Below, in pieces: positions 1 through 5,866 of a stretch of 12,213 nt of DNA (position 1 is its first letter; the number at the start of each line of letters is the position of its first letter). Source of the DNA: an uncultured Collinsella sp. (GTDB lineage Bacteria; Actinomycetota; Coriobacteriia; Coriobacteriales; Coriobacteriaceae). The position numbers and the translations under genes were made by a program. The notes under the pieces are model-generated. The model was not told the origin of the DNA. It saw only the letters and a program-made list of their open reading frames with translations, and did no database searches. The stretch covers positions 1-12,213 of the forward strand of contig CAUAGV010000036.1 of NCBI GenBank assembly GCA_958428675.1. The letters run 5' to 3'.

Positions 1-189
1 CTTATGGCGCATGCCGAGACCGTGCTCACGCGCGAGCGCATCGCGCACGAAGCGCTGGGCTACGAATACGTGGGCGACACCAACAACGTCGACGTGCACA
101 TCGCGCACCTGCGCGCCAAGATCGAGGACGCCGGCGGTGCCCGCATCATCCAGACCGTGCGCGGGGTGGGCTATGTCTGCCGCGCGTAA
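1..189 (+). CDS. OmpR-family response regulator, C-terminal DNA-binding end (partial)
   Basis: This is the last 62 codons of a two-component response regulator; the start and the receiver domain lie before the window. The visible part is the second half of an OmpR/PhoB-type winged-helix domain. It has the recognition-helix stretch VDVHIAHLRAKIEDAGG followed by the wing hairpin IIQTVRGVGYV, which is nearly invariant in this family. It stops with TAA at 187-189. The histidine kinase begins at 173, so the two genes overlap by 17 bases in different frames, which is the usual coupling of cognate partners. The regulated genes cannot be read from this fragment. Confidence 0.93.
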   Translation, partial: LMAHAETVLTRERIAHEALGYEYVGDTNNVDVHIAHLRAKIEDAGGARIIQTVRGVGYVCRA

Positions 190-1468
190 CGCCGAGACCA
201 AGCGCGTCACCTCCATCGCCCGCGCCATCAACTGGAGCTATATGTGGCGCCGCCTGATGAGCTACGTCTGGCTCGATCTGCTGCTGATGGTGATTGCGGC
301 GGCGATCCTCGTCTATGGATACAACCAGATGCTGCCCGACGGCGCGTTTACCGCGGGATGGATCCCCGGCGCCGCCGTTCACGGCGTGTCGCTGACGCCC
401 ACACGCGGCTGGGATCTGACAACGCTCACCTATACCGTCGAGCTTGCGCGTACCACCAAGACTTTCCCCCTCGCGCAGGACCTCGTCGCGCTATGGCCTC
501 TCTACCTTGTCGTTGTGAGTTGGCAGGTCATCAGCGTGCTCAACATGCTCGGCGGCGCCCGCCGCGTGCGCCGCACCATGGCGCCGCTCAACGATCTGGC
601 CCTGCGCGTGGACGAACTCGGCCGCATGCAGCTCTCCGGCGGCAAGATGGAAACACTGGAGCAGGCCATCGAGCGCGCAAGCGTCGACTCGCCGAGCGTT
701 ACTACCGGCGACGCCGACTTGGCAAGCATCGAGGTTGCACTCAACCGCCTACTGCGCCAGATGCAAGAGGCCAAGCTGCAGCAGATGCGCTTTGTCAACG
801 ATGCAAGCCACGAGCTGCGCACGCCCATCGCGGTGATTCAGGGCTACGTAAACATGCTCGACCGCTGGGGCAAAGACGACCCGGACGTGCTGGCGGAGTC
901 TATCGCGTCCCTCAAGGCCGAAAGCGAGCATATGCAGGAGCTCGTGGAGCAGCTGCTGTTTTTGGCGCGCGGCGATGCCGGGCGCACGGTCCTGCGGCGT
1001 GCGAATACTAACCTGGCCGCACTGGTCGGCGAGGTATGCGAGGAATCGCAGATGATCGATGCCGCGCACACATATCGACTGGCGTACGATGCCGCACTTA
1101 CCAGCGACCCGCGCTGCGACGCGCCCGTTGACGTGGCGCTCGTGAAGCAGGCCCTGCGCGTGATCGTGCAAAACGCCGCCAAGTATTCGGATGCGGGAAC
1201 GACCGTCTCATTTGGCATAACGCCCGATGCGGGCATGGGCACGATCGACATAAGTGTTGAGGACGAGGGCATCGGCATGAACCAGGAATCCGCAGCTCAC
1301 GCGTTCGAACGGTTCTACCGCGCCGACAACGCGCGCGATGCCGGCGCGCAGGGCTCGGGTCTGGGGCTCGCCATCGCCAAGTGGATCGTCGACAGCCACG
1401 GCGGCGTCATCGGTGTGACCTCAGTCGAGGGCGTCGGCAGCCGCTTTACGATTCGCCTGCCACGATAG
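173..1468 (+). CDS. Two-component sensor histidine kinase (membrane-bound, HisKA/HATPase_c)
   Basis: This 431-residue protein is a sensor kinase that autophosphorylates on histidine and passes phosphate to the upstream regulator. The start at 173 (ATG) overlaps the regulator's end and follows a G-rich stretch. The longer reading frame from position 11 only shadows the regulator. Membrane segments lie at about residues 31-50 and 104-126, enclosing an external loop of roughly 50 residues. A HAMP-like linker follows, with about 25 extra residues. The H-box is NDASHELRTPI with phospho-acceptor His213. The N-box Asn is N334, the G1 box is DEGIGM (D364), the F box is ERFYRADNAR, and the G2 box is GSGLGLAIA from G394. 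All catalytic boxes are present, so the enzyme should be active. The signal is unknown, because the external loop matches nothing I recognise. Confidence 0.95.
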   Translation: MSAARNAETKRVTSIARAINWSYMWRRLMSYVWLDLLLMVIAAAILVYGYNQMLPDGAFTAGWIPGAAVHGVSLTPTRGWDLTTLTYTVELARTTKTFPLAQDLVALWPLYLVVVSWQVISVLNMLGGARRVRRTMAPLNDLALRVDELGRMQLSGGKMETLEQAIERASVDSPSVTTGDADLASIEVALNRLLRQMQEAKLQQMRFVNDASHELRTPIAVIQGYVNMLDRWGKDDPDVLAESIASLKAESEHMQELVEQLLFLARGDAGRTVLRRANTNLAALVGEVCEESQMIDAAHTYRLAYDAALTSDPRCDAPVDVALVKQALRVIVQNAAKYSDAGTTVSFGITPDAGMGTIDISVEDEGIGMNQESAAHAFERFYRADNARDAGAQGSGLGLAIAKWIVDSHGGVIGVTSVEGVGSRFTIRLPR

Positions 1469-1487
1469 AAAGCCCCTCGGCATAAAT

Positions 1488-1521
1488 AAAGGGATAAGGC
1501 CATGCGGCCCTATCCCTTTTT
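1488..1521. terminator. Bidirectional intrinsic terminator between convergent operons
   Basis: The arms AAAGGGATAAGGCC (1488-1501) and GGCCCTATCCCTTT (1506-1519) pair with one mismatch around the loop ATGC, and T residues follow at 1517-1521. Read on the minus strand, the same stem is followed by a T-rich stretch (TTTATTTATG). It therefore probably ends both the histidine kinase transcript and the convergent VOC transcript, whose stop is at 1544-1546. Confidence 0.85.
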
Positions 1522-1543
1522 GCTAGCTATAGCAGCCTGTGCG

Positions 1544-1918
1544 CTACTCGCGGCACAGGTGCACGGCGAAGCCGGCGAACTCGCGCTTAAAGTACACGAG
1601 CTTGGTGCCGCCGTCGGGCAGCAGCACGCGCGACCCCTCGTTGACCTCGAGCCCACGCTCGGCAAACCACTTCTCGGCCGCATCGATGTCGTTGACGGCA
1701 AAGCCGATGTGGCCCTTGGTGCCACGACCGTTCTGCTTCATGACCTCGATCAGCGAATCGTTAAAGTACGAAACCGGGGTCTCAATAACGGGCAGGCCCA
1801 TCATCGTCGAGAACAGCTCCGCGATCTCCAGGGCATCGGCCGGGTCGGTGGCGTTGATGCCCACGTGGGCGACGCGCATGCCAAAGAGCTCTACCGGGTT
1901 GGCGTTCTGCTCACTCAT
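1544..1918 (-). CDS. VOC-superfamily (glyoxalase-fold) protein, single domain
   Basis: This is a 124-residue protein with the VOC fold. It has the opening strand MRVAHVGINATDPADALEIA, the central GHIGFAVNDIDAAEKWF, and a closing strand GFAVHLCRE. Possible metal ligands are H18, E58 and H70. The usual final glutamate of the fold is replaced here by the VHL stretch with H120. From memory, this pattern, and the GFAVHL ending in particular, resembles the glyoxalase-like C-terminal domain attached to some KDPG/KHG aldolases of gut bacteria, so a role in sugar-acid metabolism is possible but unproven. The start at 1918 is the first ATG after the IIB stop, 11 bases away. The ribosome binding site is weak, which suggests translation coupled to the PTS gene. 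The substrate is unknown. Confidence 0.85.
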   Translation of the reverse strand: MSEQNANPVELFGMRVAHVGINATDPADALEIAELFSTMMGLPVIETPVSYFNDSLIEVMKQNGRGTKGHIGFAVNDIDAAEKWFAERGLEVNEGSRVLLPDGGTKLVYFKREFAGFAVHLCRE

Positions 1919-1929
1919 ACAGGCAGCGC

Positions 1930-2217
1930 CTACTGAGCCATGACGTCGAGAACGGCTTTCTCGGCAGCGACGCGGTTCATGCCGGTCATGAAGGGCACGC
2001 CGCTCACGTACGGGCAGGTGAGGCCCTCGGGAGCAACGGTGGTGGCGATCAGCAGGTCGGCGCCCTCGTCGCAAGCGTCCTTGGCCTCAGAGATGGCGCA
2101 CTGCACGATCTCATACTTGCCGGCATAACCGTTGGCGTCGAGCATGGTAGCGACCTTCTGGGCAACGAGCGTGGAAGTAGCAGCGCCAGCACCGCAAGCC
2201 AAAACGATCTTCTTCAT
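1930..2217 (-). CDS. PTS system galactitol-type IIB component (GatB-like)
   Basis: This 95-residue protein is a phosphocarrier IIB subunit that takes phosphate from a IIA domain on a cysteine and gives it to a sugar entering through IIC. The N-terminus KKIVLACGAGAATSTLVAQ carries the active-site Cys8 in the loop typical of the galactitol/SgcB group. The C-terminal SGVPFMTGMN stretch also fits that group, and the length is normal. A good ribosome binding site (AAGGGAG, 9 bases before the ATG) fixes the start. No IIA or IIC gene is present in the window. The only partner is the VOC gene 11 bases downstream. The missing subunits may be encoded elsewhere, or the protein may have a regulatory role. 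Confidence 0.88.
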   Translation of the reverse strand: MKKIVLACGAGAATSTLVAQKVATMLDANGYAGKYEIVQCAISEAKDACDEGADLLIATTVAPEGLTCPYVSGVPFMTGMNRVAAEKAVLDVMAQ

Positions 2218-2319
2218 AGGTAATGTCTCCCTTCATGGTTTACTTTAGGTAAGTGTACCGCAGCGAGCGATAGCACTCGGCCTCGATGAGCTTTTATGCC
2301 AGTTTGCTTGCGCGCTGCG

Positions 2320-2326
2320 TATAATA
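2320..2326. promoter_or_regulatory. Consensus -10 element in divergent intergenic region, possibly bidirectional
   Basis: TATAAT at 2320-2325 is a perfect -10 box for the plus-strand gene at 2381, with a predicted transcript start near 2332. No convincing -35 sits 16-18 bases upstream. The reverse complement TATTAT (2326 to 2321) also fits a -10 for the minus-strand PTS gene at 2217, giving a leader of about 95 bases. The shared-box reading is inference. Confidence 0.5.
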
Positions 2327-2380
2327 CATCCAGTACGTGTTGTCATACCGCTCGCTTTATGAGTGACTAAGGACCCTAAT

Positions 2381-3004
2381 ATGCCCGATTCCCGCACACT
2401 CTGGACCGCCGTCGTTATCATCTGCATCGCCGTGTCGGTGTTCTTTAGCGTCAAAAAACGCACCACGTTTAAACGCCTGCAGCAGCTTATGGCCGCTAAG
2501 CAGTGGGACGAGTTCGATCGTTTGCTCGACGGCAAACTCACCAGCATGCTGTACCCGCGCTACAACCGCGACTACCTGCGCCTGAACTCCTATCTGCTGC
2601 GCGAGGACCACAAGCGCGCCGATGAGATGTTCGATTTGCTGCTGGGGCTCAATCTGCCCAAGATGCAGCGCGTCGACCTGGTCATTAAGGCCTTTAACTA
2701 CTACGTTGGTCAGGAGGACCGCAAAAAGTCCAAGGAATTGCTGCGCGAGATCAAAGGCTTTGAGGGCGGCCAGGCCGAGGCAGTCGCGCACGAATGCCAG
2801 CTGATGTATGACACGATGATCCTCAAGCGCCACAACGATATTCCCGAGCTGGAGCGCATGCTCAAGGAAGTCGGTGGCGACAAGGTCAAGAGCTGCCGCC
2901 TGGAATACCTGCTGGCCCTGCAGTACCAGAACAAGGGCGACGAAGCCAAGTTCCAGGAGTTCCTGGAGAAGTCGGGCCAACACTCGATGGCCGTCAACGC
3001 GTAA
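2381..3004 (+). CDS. Membrane-anchored helical-repeat (TPR-like) protein, unknown function
   Basis: I do not recognise the family of this 207-residue protein. It starts with a single hydrophobic anchor (about residues 7-24) followed by a positive KKR stretch, so the rest is predicted to be cytoplasmic. Residues 30-200 are almost entirely amphipathic helix with paired-helix spacing, for example AAKQWDEFDRLLDGKL, EDHKRADEMFDLLLGL, DRKKSKELLREIKGF and QNKGDEAKFQEFLEKS. This resembles TPR repeats and suggests a scaffold or binding role. The start at 2381 has AAGGA seven bases upstream; an in-frame GTG at 2363 lies over that ribosome binding site and is less likely. The tRNA-Leu gene begins 31 bases after the stop with no hairpin between. 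Confidence 0.82.
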   Translation: MPDSRTLWTAVVIICIAVSVFFSVKKRTTFKRLQQLMAAKQWDEFDRLLDGKLTSMLYPRYNRDYLRLNSYLLREDHKRADEMFDLLLGLNLPKMQRVDLVIKAFNYYVGQEDRKKSKELLREIKGFEGGQAEAVAHECQLMYDTMILKRHNDIPELERMLKEVGGDKVKSCRLEYLLALQYQNKGDEAKFQEFLEKSGQHSMAVNA

Positions 3005-3015
3005 CGGGCGGCTTG

Positions 3016-3024
3016 TGCTAGACT
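3016..3024 (+). promoter_or_regulatory. Possible extended -10 promoter for tRNA-Leu
   Basis: TGCTAGACT at 3016-3024 fits the extended -10 pattern TGnTAnnnT and would start transcription a few bases before the tRNA at 3036. No -35 is visible. The tRNA may also be read through from the upstream gene. Confidence 0.35.
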
Positions 3025-3035
3025 TCTAGTCTCAC

Positions 3036-3120
3036 GGGGGCGTGGCGGAATTGGCATACGCAGGAGACTTAAAATCTCTCGCCGCAAGGATTGTGGGTTC
3101 GAGTCCCACCGCCCCTACCA
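3036..3120 (+). tRNA. tRNA-Leu (anticodon UAA)
   Basis: This is an 85-nucleotide class II tRNA with encoded CCA (3118-3120). The acceptor stem GGGGGCG (3036-3042) pairs with CGCCCCT, the first pair being G-U. The anticodon stem GGAGA/TCTCT encloses the loop CTTAAAA (3068-3074) with anticodon TAA at 3070-3072. A long variable arm follows, as expected for leucine. The T arm GTGGG-TTCGAGT-CCCAC is perfect. It decodes UUA, a rare codon in a high-GC genome. Confidence 0.96.
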
Positions 3121-3130
3121 TGTAGTGCTT

Positions 3131-3170
3131 ACGAGCCCGTGTCCCCTGGGGATGCGGGCTCGTTTCTTTT
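3131..3170 (+). terminator. Intrinsic terminator after tRNA-Leu
   Basis: ACGAGCCCG (3131-3139) pairs perfectly with CGGGCTCGT (3155-3163), with an inner CCCC/GGGG pairing. TTTCTTTT follows at 3163-3170. It lies 10 bases after the tRNA 3' end. Confidence 0.9.
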
Positions 3171-3189
3171 GGATGCCGATACAGATGGT

Positions 3190-3259
3190 GAGTTGCGGTG
3201 GAATAGTTCTTGTTTATGCTGTTTACCAGCCTATTTAAGAACTATTTCACCGCAGCTTA
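3190..3259. repeat. 70-bp palindromic element, copy 1
   Basis: The left arm (3190-3211, beginning GAGTTGCGGTGGAATAG) and right arm (3237-3259, containing CTATTTCACCGCAGCTTA) form a 22-bp stem with three mismatches around a 25-base loop. A second element of exactly 70 bp lies at 4775-4844 in the same orientation. The outer 15-17 bases are nearly identical in the two copies. The inner stem differs: TTCTT/AAGAA here, GGACT/AGTCC there. Together the copies bracket the AAA+ ATPase gene. It looks like a REP-type or MITE-like interspersed element; no transposase is present. Confidence 0.85.
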
Positions 3260-3270
3260 GGTTGATACTC

Positions 3271-3360
3271 CCACATTTTTCGATGGAAGAACGTGGTTGT
3301 CTCGCACATTTTTCGATGTAAAAACGTGGTTGTCTCGCACATTTTCCAAGGGAAACGCGC
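3271..3360. repeat. Three tandem 33-bp-spaced imperfect dyads
   Basis: Units begin at 3271, 3304 and 3337, exactly 33 bp apart. Units 1 and 2 match at 30 of 33 bases. Unit 3 keeps GCACATTTTC, then diverges while remaining a dyad (CGCACATTTTCC / GGGAAACGCG). Each unit is an imperfect palindrome of the form CCACATTTTTC-GATG-GAAGAACGTGG. The series ends about 10 bases before the -10 box of the ATPase gene, a place where a set of regulator binding sites could act. They may instead be a genome-wide repeat. Confidence 0.75.
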
Positions 3361-3369
3361 ATATGGCCT

Positions 3370-3375
3370 TATACT
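3370..3375 (+). promoter_or_regulatory. Putative -10 box of the AAA+ ATPase gene
   Basis: TATACT at 3370-3375 lies 23 bases before the ATG at 3399. The predicted start near 3382 leaves a short leader holding the ribosome binding site GGGAGG (3389-3394). No clear -35 is present; the third dyad occupies that position, so the promoter may depend on, or be blocked by, a bound protein. Confidence 0.45.
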
Positions 3376-3398
3376 AGCCGAGAGGGTTGGGAGGCAAT

Positions 3399-4700
3399 AT
3401 GCATCGACAGCTTATGAGTGAACTTATCGCTTGGAAATCAAGGGCGAATCGCAAACCTCTCTTGCTTAAGGGAGCCCGCCAGACAGGAAAGACGTGGCTT
3501 CTTAACAAATTCGCAAGCCAGCAGTATCGAAACGTCATTCGTTTTGACTTTATGCTCGAGCCGAGCGCACGTTCGCTGTTCGATGGGGACCTCGACCCCA
3601 AGCGCATCATCTCCCAGATAGAACTCCTAAGTGGCCAAACCATAACGCCGGCAGACACGCTCATCATCTTCGACGAGATCCAAGAGGCGCCACACGGGAT
3701 CACCTCGCTCAAGTACTTCAACGAACTTGCACCCGAATACCACATCGTAGCAGCCGGCTCCTATATGGGCCTCGCGCTCCGACGCGAAAACGAGTCATTT
3801 CCCGTCGGCAAAATCGACCAGCTCACCATGCGTCCCATGGGGTTTGCCGAGTTCGTTCGTGCCGTCGACGGCAACCCGCTCGCCGACGCCATCCTTGCCG
3901 CAGACATGAACCTTCTAGCAAACGTTACCGAAAAGCTCGAGCACTTGCTCAAGGAATACCTTGTTGTCGGTGGTATGCCCGAAGTTGTCTCCGCTTTCGC
4001 CGAGACACGCGACTTCATCGAAGCCCGAAGGCTTCAGCAGCAAATCATCGAGGCTTACGAATCCGATTTTGGCAAACATGCACCCGCCCGCATCGTTGAG
4101 CGCATGAGGTTGGTTTGGAAATCCCTTCCCGGCCAGCTTGCCAAGGAGAACAAGAAGTTTGTCTATGGCGCCCTTCGCCCCGGAGCGCGCGCACGCGATT
4201 TTGAGGAAAGCCTCCAGTGGCTCGCGGACTACGGAATCGTTCATAAGGTTCCGCGCGTTTCTGCCCTCAGAGCACCGCTCTCGAGCTATGAGGATCTCTC
4301 GGGCTTCAAGCTGTTTTGCATTGACACCGGCATCCTTGGAGCGCTCTCCAGCCTCCCCCCGACCATCGTCCTAAACGGATCCGCTGTTTTCACTGAGTTT
4401 AAGGGCTCGCTCACCGAGCAATATGTCGCACAGGAACTCTTGCTGCAAGGCAAAAGTCCTGCGTACTGGTCCTCTACCTCCGGCAATGCCGAAACCGACT
4501 TTGCCATCGACCATGCGGGAACCGTGCTTCCGCTTGAGGTCAAGGCGGCGGAGAACCTCAAAGCAAAGAGCCTGAAAATAGCCTGCGAAAAATTCAAGCT
4601 CATGCGTTGTGTGAGGACCTCCCTGGCGGCATATAGAGATGAGGGCATGCTCGTCAATATTCCGCTTTGGGAGATTGGGCAAATCGACAAGCTGGCATAG
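3399..4700 (+). CDS. AAA+ ATPase with DUF4143 (AAA_14 / PD-(D/E)XK-like) domain
   Basis: This 433-residue protein belongs to a widespread, poorly understood bacterial and archaeal ATPase family. The N-terminal AAA_14-type domain (about residues 18-180) has Walker A GARQTGKT (K31) and Walker B LIIFDEIQ (D92, E93), then AAGSYMGLAL. The C-terminal DUF4143 region has TEQYVAQELL, then ETDFAID and PLEVKA. The order E...D...EVK resembles a PD-(D/E)XK nuclease core. Length and domain order are normal, so the gene appears intact. The ATG at 3399 has GGGAGG four bases upstream; a TTG 12 bases earlier overlaps that site and was not chosen. Codon use looks more AT-tolerant than its neighbours by eye. It stands alone, bracketed by two 70-bp palindromes, and has no visible partner. 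Its function is unknown. Confidence 0.93.
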   Translation: MHRQLMSELIAWKSRANRKPLLLKGARQTGKTWLLNKFASQQYRNVIRFDFMLEPSARSLFDGDLDPKRIISQIELLSGQTITPADTLIIFDEIQEAPHGITSLKYFNELAPEYHIVAAGSYMGLALRRENESFPVGKIDQLTMRPMGFAEFVRAVDGNPLADAILAADMNLLANVTEKLEHLLKEYLVVGGMPEVVSAFAETRDFIEARRLQQQIIEAYESDFGKHAPARIVERMRLVWKSLPGQLAKENKKFVYGALRPGARARDFEESLQWLADYGIVHKVPRVSALRAPLSSYEDLSGFKLFCIDTGILGALSSLPPTIVLNGSAVFTEFKGSLTEQYVAQELLLQGKSPAYWSSTSGNAETDFAIDHAGTVLPLEVKAAENLKAKSLKIACEKFKLMRCVRTSLAAYRDEGMLVNIPLWEIGQIDKLA

Positions 4701-4707
4701 GCGCTGT

Positions 4708-4733
4708 GGGGACGCCCCGCAAGGACTGTCCCC
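4708..4733. repeat. Short hairpin after the ATPase gene
   Basis: GGGGAC (4708-4713) pairs with GTCCCC (4728-4733) a few bases after the ATPase stop. No T-run follows, so a terminator role is uncertain. Confidence 0.4.
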
Positions 4734-4767
4734 AGGTGTCGGCAGAAAAGGAACGTCCCTAAGTGCC
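4721..4767. repeat. Two 20-bp near-repeats spaced 27 bp
   Basis: AAGGACTGTCCCCAGGTGTC (4721-4740) and AAGGAACGTCCCTAAGTGCC (4748-4767) match at 15 of 20 positions. They lie between the ATPase gene and the second 70-bp palindrome. They may be a degenerate tandem repeat or paired binding sites. Confidence 0.55.
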
Positions 4768-4774
4768 GGCTGTT

Positions 4775-4844
4775 GAGTTGCGGTGGAATAGGGACTGTTT
4801 GGGGCCCGAAAGGGCGATTTTAGTCCGTATTTCACCGCAACTTA
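4775..4844. repeat. 70-bp palindromic element, copy 2
   Basis: Same family, length and orientation as 3190-3259. The left arm is 4775-4796 (GAGTTGCGGTGGAATAG then GGACT) and the right arm is 4822-4844 (AGTCC, then TATTTCACCGCAACTTA). The inner part adds a second hairpin, GCCC-GAAA-GGGC (4804-4815), with a GNRA-type loop. The last three bases, TTA, form the stop codon of the minus-strand ppx gene. It may therefore shape the 3' end of the ppx transcript, although no T-run follows the stem. Confidence 0.85.
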
Positions 4845-5846
4845 TTGGAGGGTGCTGAGGCTGGGGGTCCAGCCGATGGTGGGGGTTGTGCCGTCGAGGG
4901 TCTCGTTGATGGTGGCGGCCATGCCGGCGAGTAGGCTGTTCTCGCTTACGGTAAGCATCTTGTAGCCGCCGGCTCGCATGAGCTCGCGGATCACTACGGC
5001 GCCAGCCAAGATCACGCCTGCACGTTTGGGCTGTACACCCGGTAGCGCGGCGATGCCTTCCGCGTCCAACACAGACATGCGCTCGATAGCGGCCGAGACC
5101 TGCTCCAGCGACAGCTCGCGTAGGTGCACAAAGCTCGAATCGTACGGTTCCAGCTCGTGGACCAGAGCCACCAGCGTAGTCACCGTGCCGCCCACCGCGA
5201 CCAGGCGCTCGGCACGCTCAAAATTGCTCGGCAGGCCCTCAAAATAGACAGCGAACTGCTCGCCCGCCCAGCCGGCAGCGGCAGTAAGCTCGCCGTCCGC
5301 AGGCGGCAGTGCCGAGAAAAACCGCTCGGTCACACGGCGACAACCGATGTCCAGCGAGCGCGTCCCTTCTAGCGCAAAGATCCCGCGCTCCGGCGCATAG
5401 ACGCCCGTCGCGAGCTCCGTGGAGCCGCCGCCCGAATCGGCAACAATAATGCGCTCGCCGGCAAAGTCGTGCGCCACGCCAAAAAACGTCAGGCGTGCCT
5501 CGACCTCGCCCGGAATCACCTGCGGCTCAAGTCCCAGATCGCGCAGGCCGTCCAGCAGCAGCGCGGCATTGGACGCATCGCGCGCGGCACTCGTGCACGT
5601 GGTGCAGACGCACACGGCCCCAAAGGCGCGCGCCTCGTCCACAAACGTACGGCACGCAGCGAGCACGCGCTCGACCGCCGCCTCGCAGAAGCGCCCCGTC
5701 GCGTCCACGCCCTCGCCCAGGTCGGTAATCTCGGTATGCTTGGACGATTCCACGATTGCCCCGGCCTCGACCTGCGCCAGCACCAGTCGCGACGACACCG
5801 TCCCCAGGTCGATCGCGGCTACCTTATAGCGTTTGCAATTTGTCAT
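4842..5846 (-). CDS. ppx: Ppx/GppA-family phosphatase (exopolyphosphatase-like)
   Basis: This 334-residue protein belongs to the ASKHA-fold Ppx/GppA phosphatases, which hydrolyse polyphosphate or the 5'-phosphate of pppGpp in the cytoplasm. The first phosphate loop is AAIDLGTVSSRLVL (about residues 10-23). The second is ADSGGGSTELA (about 136-146), and a glycine pair lies at AVGGTVTTL. GEVEARL (113-119) holds the likely catalytic glutamate, E114 or E116. The length fits the short actinobacterial form without the C-terminal HD domain. GGAGGGGAG six bases before the ATG fixes the start, 20 bases after the FtsB-like stop, so the two share an operon. The TAA stop lies inside the 70-bp repeat. Which substrate is preferred cannot be told from sequence. 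Confidence 0.93.
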   Translation of the reverse strand: MTNCKRYKVAAIDLGTVSSRLVLAQVEAGAIVESSKHTEITDLGEGVDATGRFCEAAVERVLAACRTFVDEARAFGAVCVCTTCTSAARDASNAALLLDGLRDLGLEPQVIPGEVEARLTFFGVAHDFAGERIIVADSGGGSTELATGVYAPERGIFALEGTRSLDIGCRRVTERFFSALPPADGELTAAAGWAGEQFAVYFEGLPSNFERAERLVAVGGTVTTLVALVHELEPYDSSFVHLRELSLEQVSAAIERMSVLDAEGIAALPGVQPKRAGVILAGAVVIRELMRAGGYKMLTVSENSLLAGMAATINETLDGTTPTIGWTPSLSTLQ

Positions 5847-5866
5847 TGCGGGCTCCCCTCCGGGCG

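Noticed and set aside
11..172. Longer N-terminus for the histidine kinase
   Set aside because: This stretch reads the response regulator in another frame and is Arg/Thr/Pro-rich; the ATG at 173 is the coupled start.
3091..3321. 76-codon frame running from tRNA-Leu through the repeats
   Set aside because: It starts inside the tRNA, crosses the terminator and palindrome, and its peptide only mirrors the repeats.
3271..3360. CRISPR-like array because of regular 33-bp period
   Set aside because: The repeat unit fills the period with no variable spacers, only three units exist, and no cas genes are nearby.
3093..4844. Integrative element in tRNA-Leu
   Set aside because: The tRNA 3' end sequence is not repeated downstream and there is no integrase.
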